NCBI GenBank assembly: GCA_041749015.1
Contig: JBGTCD010000155.1
Span: 1-64,000, forward strand
Direction: 5' to 3'
DNA from: JBGTCD01 sp041749015
GTDB lineage: Bacteria; Bacteroidota; Bacteroidia; Cytophagales; Cyclobacteriaceae
DNA: 64,000 nt
A program made the position numbers and the translations under genes. This document shows, in pieces, positions 58,309 to 64,000 of this stretch. Under the pieces are notes generated by a model that saw only the letters and a list, made by a program, of their open reading frames with translations, was not told the origin of the DNA and made no database searches. Numbering within the stretch: position 1 is the first letter of the stretch; each line of letters begins with the position of its first letter.

Positions 58309-58890
58309 ATGGCCGAGTACAAGGGCAAATCCTATTCAAAAAAACAAAAGGAAGCAATTTTCGATAATGAATTCCTTCCACACATCAATTCTATGTATAA
58401 TTTTGCCTATCGCCTCACTTTTGACGAAGATGATGCAAAGGATTTGGTGCAGGATACTTATCTTAAAGCTTTCCGGTTTATCGAATCCTTCGAACAAGGA
58501 ACTAATGCAAAAGCGTGGTTGTTTCGGATTCTAAAGAATAGTTTTATCAATGACTTCAGAAAGAAGAGTAAGGAACCGGCCAAGGTAGACTATCAGGAGG
58601 TTGAAACTTATTATAATTCTGACGACATTGACCAGGCTATTACCACTGACCTAAGGATAGAAGCGGTTCAGGATATGATTGGGGATGAGATCTCCAATGC
58701 TTTGAATTCATTGGATGTGGACTTCAGGACGGTAATCATCCTTTGTGACCTGGAAGGTTTTAAGTATGATGAAATGGCTAAGATACTTGACATACCAATC
58801 GGAACTGTGCGATCAAGATTGCACAGAGCCAGAAATCTGCTTAAAGAAAAACTAAGAAGTTACGCATCAAAAATGGGCTATAAAAATTAA
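58309..58890 (+). CDS. ECF-type RNA polymerase sigma factor (RpoE-like)
   Basis: A 193-residue sigma factor with region 2 (about 20-95: FLPHINSMYNFAYRLTFDEDDAKDLVQDTYLKAFRFIESFEQGTNAKAWLFRILKNSFIND) and region 4 (about 125-180: ALNSLDVDFRTVIILCDLEGFKYDEMAKILDIPIGTVRSRLHRARNLLKEKL). It is followed after four bases by a small anti-sigma-like gene and then gmk and nadD, all co-directional, an order that suggests linkage to general growth. Confidence 0.95.
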   Translation: MAEYKGKSYSKKQKEAIFDNEFLPHINSMYNFAYRLTFDEDDAKDLVQDTYLKAFRFIESFEQGTNAKAWLFRILKNSFINDFRKKSKEPAKVDYQEVETYYNSDDIDQAITTDLRIEAVQDMIGDEISNALNSLDVDFRTVIILCDLEGFKYDEMAKILDIPIGTVRSRLHRARNLLKEKLRSYASKMGYKN

Positions 58891-58894
58891 TCTT

Positions 58895-59185
58895 ATGGAC
58901 GCGGCATCCAATGGAAACCAAGAAAAGAGTAATCATATCCCAAAGGATATGAAAGGCGCAACCGAAGAACAAAAAACCTGCCTTGAAATTCTCAATCTGG
59001 TACTCGACGATGAGGCCAGCCCCGAGCAAAGAGAATATTTCAAAAAACACCTCCAGAACTGCATGCCCTATTATGAGATTTTTTCAGTCGACAAACTGAT
59101 CAAGGAAATGGTCAGAAATAAATGCAACTGCCATCCCGTACCTGAGGATCTGGTAGATTCAATAAAAAGTAAACTCAGCGATTAA
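58895..59185 (+). CDS. Small zinc-binding anti-sigma-like protein
   Basis: A 96-residue soluble protein. TCLEILNLVLDDEASPEQREYFKKHLQNCMPYYEIF has the Cys-His-Cys spacing of RsrA/ZAS anti-sigma factors, but the final cysteine of the usual HxxxCxxC is tyrosine; a CNCH motif follows near residue 80. It lies four bases after the sigma gene, as expected for an anti-sigma partner. Redox sensing is possible but unproven because of the missing cysteine. Confidence 0.75.
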   Translation: MDAASNGNQEKSNHIPKDMKGATEEQKTCLEILNLVLDDEASPEQREYFKKHLQNCMPYYEIFSVDKLIKEMVRNKCNCHPVPEDLVDSIKSKLSD

Positions 59186-59203
59186 ATTTCCTAATTTATA
59201 TTG

Positions 59204-59776
59204 ATGCGCAAAGGCAAAGCCATTATTTTTTCAGCCCCTTCAGGGTCAGGCAAGACCACCATCGTAAAGCACTTAGAAGCCAACAACCCAGACCTGGGGT
59301 TTTCTATTTCTGCCTGCACCAGGGACCGCAGAGGTAGGGCAGAGGAAGAGGGTAAGGACTATTATTTTCTGACTCCTGAGGAATTTAAGAAAAAGATTGA
59401 TAATGAAGATTTTGTAGAGTGGGAGGAGGTGTACGAAGGTAATTTTTACGGCACCCTCAAATCTGAAGTTCAAAGAATCTGGGACACAGGCAAGAATGTA
59501 ATCTTTGATGTGGACGTGAAAGGTGGACTTAGTCTCAAGAAGTATTTTGGTGATGATGCTTTGGCCATATATGTAAAGGTACCTGATATGGAGGTGCTAA
59601 AAGCGCGCCTCATTCAAAGGGGCACAGAGACAGAAGACAGCCTCTCCAGACGGCTGTATAAAGCCAAATTTGAAGCTACATTCCAGGATCAGTTTGATGT
59701 GGTATTGGTCAATAATGACCTGGATACCTCCCTGAAAAAAGCACAGGAAATTTATGATGACTTTAAATCGAGATAA
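59204..59776 (+). CDS. gmk: Guanylate kinase
   Basis: A 190-residue kinase that phosphorylates GMP to GDP. P-loop FSAPSGSGKTTI is at residues 8-19, the GMP-binding region SACTRDRRGRAEEEGKDYYFLTPEEF at about 36-61, and the lid region SLSRRLYKAKFE near 145-156. Full length. Start at ATG 59204, three bases after a TTG. It follows the anti-sigma-like gene by 18 bases. Confidence 0.97.
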   Translation: MRKGKAIIFSAPSGSGKTTIVKHLEANNPDLGFSISACTRDRRGRAEEEGKDYYFLTPEEFKKKIDNEDFVEWEEVYEGNFYGTLKSEVQRIWDTGKNVIFDVDVKGGLSLKKYFGDDALAIYVKVPDMEVLKARLIQRGTETEDSLSRRLYKAKFEATFQDQFDVVLVNNDLDTSLKKAQEIYDDFKSR

Positions 59777-59866
59777 GAATGCAAATGTTCTTGCAAACAA
59801 TACCGCCCCCATACCTTCCTCATCCTACCAATTAACCTTAGCTTGCGGTAAAAACATCCCTTCTGC

Positions 59867-60445
59867 ATGAAAAAAACCGGCCTCTTTTTTGGTTCATTTA
59901 ATCCCATTCACATGGGTCACATGATCATCGCCCAGGTGATGGCCGAAACTACCGATATGGATGAGGTATGGTTTGTGGTTTCCCCTCAAAACCCCCTTAA
60001 AGATGGGAAGCATCTTCTCCATGAGTTTGACCGATATGATATGGTTAGTGCTGCAGTACATGATAATTATAAATTCCGGGTTACAGATATTGAATTTCAC
60101 ATGCCCAAGCCGAGCTATACCATCGATACATTGGTCTACCTTGGTGAGAAAAATCCAAAGCGGGAGTTCAGCCTGGTGATCGGAGCCGATAACCTGAAGC
60201 ATTTTCATAAATGGAAAAATTATGAAGTGATTTTGAGGGACTATCCTTTGTATGTATATCCACGGCCCGGGGCCAAAATGCCTGCCAAATATATGGTCCT
60301 TCCAAATGTTCATCTGGTAGATGCGCCAATGGTTGACATTTCCGCTACATTCATCAGGAAATGCATACAAAATGGCTATTCCGTTCAATATCTTGTGCCC
60401 GATTCCGTTTCGGAATTAATCCGTGGGCGCAAGTACTATATTTAA
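59867..60445 (+). CDS. nadD: Nicotinate-nucleotide adenylyltransferase
   Basis: A 192-residue nucleotidyltransferase that makes deamido-NAD from nicotinate mononucleotide and ATP. The signature GSFNPIHMGH is at residues 9-18 and the second motif ISATFIRK near 163-170. The central SLVIGADNL is typical. Full length. It is followed one base after its stop by the DUF5686 gene. Confidence 0.96.
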   Translation: MKKTGLFFGSFNPIHMGHMIIAQVMAETTDMDEVWFVVSPQNPLKDGKHLLHEFDRYDMVSAAVHDNYKFRVTDIEFHMPKPSYTIDTLVYLGEKNPKREFSLVIGADNLKHFHKWKNYEVILRDYPLYVYPRPGAKMPAKYMVLPNVHLVDAPMVDISATFIRKCIQNGYSVQYLVPDSVSELIRGRKYYI

Positions 60446-60446
60446 G

Positions 60447-63062
60447 ATGGATATATTTTTTTTAAGAGTCTTCACAGTGATTTTGGGCCTTTTAGCCTCT
60501 ACAGGGGCCCTTGCCAATGGCATTAAGGGTCACCTGTACGGAGAAGATGGGGTTTCCCTGCCCTTTGCCACTATTTATGTCGTTGAAACCGGCTCTGGCA
60601 CGACTACTAATGCCAGCGGCTTTTATGAGGTCAGGCTGGAGCCGGGCACCTATACGGTGGTGTTTCAGTATATGGGATATACCTCACAATCTCATAGTTT
60701 CACAGTCACCACCGGATTCATCGAAAAGGATATTATACTCACTCCCCAGGTACTTAATCTAAAGGAAGTAGTAGTGAAGGCTGGAAAGGAGGATCCCGCT
60801 TATACCATAATGCGCAAAGCCATAGCCAAGGCCAAATTCCACACCCAGCAATTGGACAGTTATCAAGCCAGAGTTTACATCAAAGGATCAGGCAGGCTGT
60901 TAAATGCGCCATTTTTTGTAAGGAAAACCCTTCGAGAGGAAGGTATAGATTCCACTTTTTCATTTGTAAGTGAGTCGGTTAGCGAGATCACCTACGAGCG
61001 CCCCAATGTTTATAAAGAGCGAGTGATTTCTATCCGCAGCTCTGGTGAGGATAACAATACCAGCCCCATGGCTTATATCAATGGCAGCTTTTATGAAAGC
61101 GAGGTAGGAGGTGCGATAAGTCCGCTTTCACCCAAGGCATTTTCTTATTACCGGTTTGAGTATGAAGGCACCTTCTCTGAAAGGGGCAATGAGATCAGTA
61201 AAATCAGAGTGATTCCCAGATCACAAGGGGAAGGGGTATATGAGGGATTTATTTATATCGTAGAAGATCAGTGGAGTATTCATAGCCTCAGGCTCAAAAC
61301 CAATCGCTTTGGGATTGACTTTATCATCAAGCAAATTTTTGCCTATGTAGACCAGAAGGTCTGGCTACCGGTGTCGCATCAATTCGATGTAACGGGTAAG
61401 GTTTTTGGTTTTAAATTCGAATATGACTACCTGGCCACGGTCAGCAACTATCAGGTGACCGTCAACCCTGAGATGAACATGGACTTTAAGGTCATTGATG
61501 AAAAGGTAAAAAAGGATTTGGCCCGGGAGCTGGAAAGTATTTCTGGTAAAGACACCGAGGCCATCATGCAAAAGGCGGTGGCAGGAGAGGATCTTACCAG
61601 AAAAGAGTTGCGAAAAATCACCAAAGAATACGAAAAACAGGAGCGGGAAAAACAAGAGGAGCCGGAGGTACTGCTTTTTCAAAGTCAGGAGATCGATTCC
61701 CTTGCCTATAAAAAAGATTCACTGTATTGGTCTGAAATACGCCCAGTCCCACTGACTGAGCTTGAAAAAAAGGGCTATACCAAAATGGATAGTATGGCCG
61801 TGGAGCAGAAGAAAAAGGAAGAAGGCGATACTGCTACGGTCAAGAAAAGAAAAAGCTTTTCTCCTATGGACATCCTCACCGGTACCCGTAGCAAAATAGG
61901 CGATAAAGCTTATTTCCGAACTGGGGCCATACACTCCTATTATAATACGGTAGAGGGTTACAACATTGAGACTGATCTGGCGGTATCCAAAACTTTTAAG
62001 AACAACCTATGGATGGAATTTGGCCCTACAGTTCGGTATGCTTTTTCCCGAAAGGTGGTGAATGGATTTTTGACCTACAAGGTATCCCATGGCCCTTCGG
62101 AAAAGCGTGGGCATTTTGTGCTGAGCGGGGGTCGGTATATCAGCCAATTTAATGACGAGGAACCTATCCATCCATTAGTCAATTCCATTACCTCTCTTTT
62201 TCTTTCGGGAAACTACATGAAATTATATGAAAAGGATTTTCTGGAGGGGACGTACCGTAAGCGACTCAGCGATAAGGTACTGATAAGAGGCGGGATGGAA
62301 TGGTCACAGCGGTATCAGTTGGAGAATAATAATTTCACCCAAATTATTAGTTCAGACCGCAGGGAGTTGACATCCAATGCACCATATAATTTGGAGTTGG
62401 ACACGGTGTCATTTCCTGTCCACAGGGCCGCAGTTTTCAATGCAGAAATCGAATACAAACCCTGGGTCAAATACAGGATGTTTAATGACAAGAAGATCCT
62501 GCTGGATGGCCGGTCTCCTGTTATCAGCATGAGGTACCGAAAAGGGGTACCTGGTATTGGTGGTGGTGTGGTGGATTTTGATGAGGTGTCTATGGGGTTC
62601 AAACATTACTTTAAAATAGGGGTGCGGGGCAAGATTGATGTCAAATTGAATGCAGGCGTATTCTTAAATAACAGGGAAATGTATTTTATGGATTATCAGC
62701 ATTTCCTGGGTAACAGAACGCCTTTTGTCACCACTGATCCTGTCGGCAGCTTCAGGTTGCTTGACTACTATATATTCAGCACCAGTGATGCCTGGGTGAG
62801 TGGCCATGGCCATTACCAGTTCAGAAAGTTTCTCTTCACCCGCCTGCCATTTGTCAGAAGAATTGGGATCAAAGAAAATCTCCTTGTGAATTACCTCAAT
62901 ACCAATACCTCACAGCATTACACTGAGCTTGGGTACAGTATTGATTATATCTTCAGGGTATTCAGGCTGGAGTTCATCTCCTCCTTTGTGGATGGAAAGT
63001 ATTCCGACTTTGGCGTCAGGATTGGCATTGCTACCAACCTGGACCGGTTGTTTGGCAATTAA
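60447..63062 (+). CDS. DUF5686 and carboxypeptidase-regulatory-domain outer membrane protein
   Basis: An 871-residue outer membrane protein. A signal peptide (MDIFFLRVFTVILGLLASTGALA) is followed by a CarboxypepD_reg-like domain (about 24-105: IKGHLYGEDGVSLPFATIYVVETGSGTTTNASGFYEV), then the DUF5686 region with AYTIMRKAIAKAKFHTQQLDSYQARVYIKGSGR, and a C-terminal barrel. The start at ATG 60447 is preferred over one 24 bases upstream that overlaps nadD. The family is widespread in Bacteroidota and probably structural or transport-related; no function is established. It overlaps the convergent frr by four bases. Confidence 0.88.
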   Translation: MDIFFLRVFTVILGLLASTGALANGIKGHLYGEDGVSLPFATIYVVETGSGTTTNASGFYEVRLEPGTYTVVFQYMGYTSQSHSFTVTTGFIEKDIILTPQVLNLKEVVVKAGKEDPAYTIMRKAIAKAKFHTQQLDSYQARVYIKGSGRLLNAPFFVRKTLREEGIDSTFSFVSESVSEITYERPNVYKERVISIRSSGEDNNTSPMAYINGSFYESEVGGAISPLSPKAFSYYRFEYEGTFSERGNEISKIRVIPRSQGEGVYEGFIYIVEDQWSIHSLRLKTNRFGIDFIIKQIFAYVDQKVWLPVSHQFDVTGKVFGFKFEYDYLATVSNYQVTVNPEMNMDFKVIDEKVKKDLARELESISGKDTEAIMQKAVAGEDLTRKELRKITKEYEKQEREKQEEPEVLLFQSQEIDSLAYKKDSLYWSEIRPVPLTELEKKGYTKMDSMAVEQKKKEEGDTATVKKRKSFSPMDILTGTRSKIGDKAYFRTGAIHSYYNTVEGYNIETDLAVSKTFKNNLWMEFGPTVRYAFSRKVVNGFLTYKVSHGPSEKRGHFVLSGGRYISQFNDEEPIHPLVNSITSLFLSGNYMKLYEKDFLEGTYRKRLSDKVLIRGGMEWSQRYQLENNNFTQIISSDRRELTSNAPYNLELDTVSFPVHRAAVFNAEIEYKPWVKYRMFNDKKILLDGRSPVISMRYRKGVPGIGGGVVDFDEVSMGFKHYFKIGVRGKIDVKLNAGVFLNNREMYFMDYQHFLGNRTPFVTTDPVGSFRLLDYYIFSTSDAWVSGHGHYQFRKFLFTRLPFVRRIGIKENLLVNYLNTNTSQHYTELGYSIDYIFRVFRLEFISSFVDGKYSDFGVRIGIATNLDRLFGN

Positions 63063-63619
63063 ATAGTTAGAATTTCCTCTTCTTTCTTGCTGAGCATTTC
63101 ATCAATTTTGGTGGAGTACTGATCGGTAATTGCTTGCACCTTTTCCTCACCTCTTTTTACATCATCCTCTGAGATACCTTCTTTAAGCAGTTGCTTGAGA
63201 GAATCGTTGGTGTCTTTACGGATATTCCGAATGCTTATTTTCCCCTGTTCTCCTTCATGCTTTACCTGCTTGACCAGCGCTTTTCTTCTTTCTTCTGTAA
63301 GGGTGGGAATATTAATAATCACCTGCTCCCCGTCATTTTGAGGGTTAAGCCCAAGATTACTGTTTGTTATTGATTTTTCAATTTCATGCACCATGCCTTT
63401 TTCCCATGGCCGGATCATCAAGGTTCGGGCATCCGGGGTATTGACGGAGGCCACCTGATTGAGAGGGGTCATGGTGCCGTAATATTCTACCATTAAGCCA
63501 TCCAGCATGCCGGGCATGGCTTTCCCTGCTCGGATTTTTAATAGTTCGGCTTGTAAATGAGTGATTACTTTTTTCATAAGTGATTCAGCCTCATCCAAAA
63601 ACATTTGAATCTCTTCCAT
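63059..63619 (-). CDS. frr: Ribosome recycling factor
   Basis: A 186-residue protein that splits post-termination ribosomes. The family pattern is clear: LLKIRAGKAMPGMLDGLMVEYYGTMTPLNQVASVNTPDARTLMIRPWEKGM, then VIINIPTLTEERRKALVKQVKHEGEQGKISIRNIRKD. Full length. It lies 11 bases downstream of pyrH, the usual pyrH-frr order, and is co-transcribed. Confidence 0.98.
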   Translation of the reverse strand: MEEIQMFLDEAESLMKKVITHLQAELLKIRAGKAMPGMLDGLMVEYYGTMTPLNQVASVNTPDARTLMIRPWEKGMVHEIEKSITNSNLGLNPQNDGEQVIINIPTLTEERRKALVKQVKHEGEQGKISIRNIRKDTNDSLKQLLKEGISEDDVKRGEEKVQAITDQYSTKIDEMLSKKEEEILTI

Positions 63620-63630
63620 AGAGTTGATCT

Positions 63631-64000
63631 TTAGTTAATAAGCGTTCCTTTTTTATTCCCTTTCATGATTTCCATGAGGTTACCTGGTTGGTTCATGTCA
63701 AAGACAATAATGGGCAGGTTATTTTCCTGGCAAAGGGTGAATGCTGTCATATCCATGATGTTGAGCCCTTTCTCATAAGCTTCCTGAAAACTCAGATTTT
63801 CATACCGGGTGGCATCAGGATTTTTTTCAGGATCTGAGGTATAAACCCCATCTACCCTGGTGCCCTTAAGTACCACTTCAGCCATGATTTCAATGGCCCT
63901 CAGGCTGGCGGTGGAGTCGGTGGTGAAATAGGGATTGCCTATACCAGCTCCGAATATCACCACACGACCTTTTTCCAGATGGCGAACCGCGCGCCTCCTA
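63631..64000 (-). CDS. pyrH: UMP kinase (partial, 5' end beyond window)
   Basis: The C-terminal 122 codons of a UMP kinase, which makes UDP. The frame is open to the window edge and reads RRRAVRHLEKGRVVIFGAGIGNPYFTTDSTASLRAIE, then GVYTSDPEKNPDATRYENLSF and a C-terminal LCQENNLPIIVFDMNQPGNLMEIMKG. These are the PyrH signature segments. It is immediately upstream of frr. Confidence 0.96.
   Translation of the reverse strand, partial: RRRAVRHLEKGRVVIFGAGIGNPYFTTDSTASLRAIEIMAEVVLKGTRVDGVYTSDPEKNPDATRYENLSFQEAYEKGLNIMDMTAFTLCQENNLPIIVFDMNQPGNLMEIMKGNKKGTLIN

Overview
The window is chromosomal DNA of a member of the Bacteroidota, most likely order Cytophagales. The signs are lipoproteins with acidic residues just after the lipobox cysteine, a TonB-dependent receptor paired with a surface beta-propeller lipoprotein, DUF5686 and carboxypeptidase-regulatory-domain outer membrane proteins, weak ribosome binding sites, at least one TAnnTTTG promoter, and Bacteroidota-type Rhs proteins with a YYPFGMQ motif. 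The exact genus cannot be read from the sequence. No phage structural genes, CRISPR array or rRNA operon were seen.

Positions 1-5.7 kb are a vitamin B12 uptake locus: a BtuC-type permease (cut by the window edge) and a BtuF-type binding lipoprotein on the minus strand, then a cobalamin riboswitch, a BtuB-type TonB receptor and a BtuG-like beta-propeller lipoprotein on the plus strand. At 9.9-13.4 kb lies a B12-dependent enzyme, a fused isobutyryl-CoA mutase (IcmF) whose substrate-site residues are isobutyryl-type. Between and after these are ordinary housekeeping and envelope genes: a gamma-carbonic-anhydrase-like protein, hutI, a Lon-N-domain protein, apt, a membrane patatin, an S1/P1 nuclease, a D-Ala-D-Ala dipeptidase, a medium-chain dehydrogenase, several DUF genes, a Crp-family regulator and an FAD monooxygenase.

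Positions 25-46 kb are an accessory region with many short palindromic repeats. It holds two ParE/RelE-type toxin-antitoxin pairs, a VapBC pair whose toxin is cut to 27 codons, an exported TPR-CHAT protein, two Tat-type ferritin-like proteins, a two-component system with probable operator repeats in front of a DUF1573 gene, and a tandem array of three orphan Rhs C-terminal cassettes (36.6-44.0 kb). Each cassette ends in a different toxin-like domain (metzincin-like, unknown, JAB-like) and is followed at once by a gene for an exported protein that is probably its immunity partner. The region ends at a detached 3' end of mnmE, a tRNA-Leu(CAA) whose 3' end is duplicated nearby, and a tandem array of broken tRNA-Leu fragments each split by the same palindromic element. 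This looks like a hot spot for insertion and excision.

Positions 46.3-64 kb return to core genes: a SAM hydrolase, phoH, a GNAT enzyme, rarA, a LytS/LytTR two-component pair, an ECF sigma/anti-sigma pair, a second ECF sigma with a small anti-sigma, gmk, nadD, a DUF5686 protein, frr and pyrH (cut by the window edge). Two families of miniature inverted-repeat elements lie near 49-50 kb.
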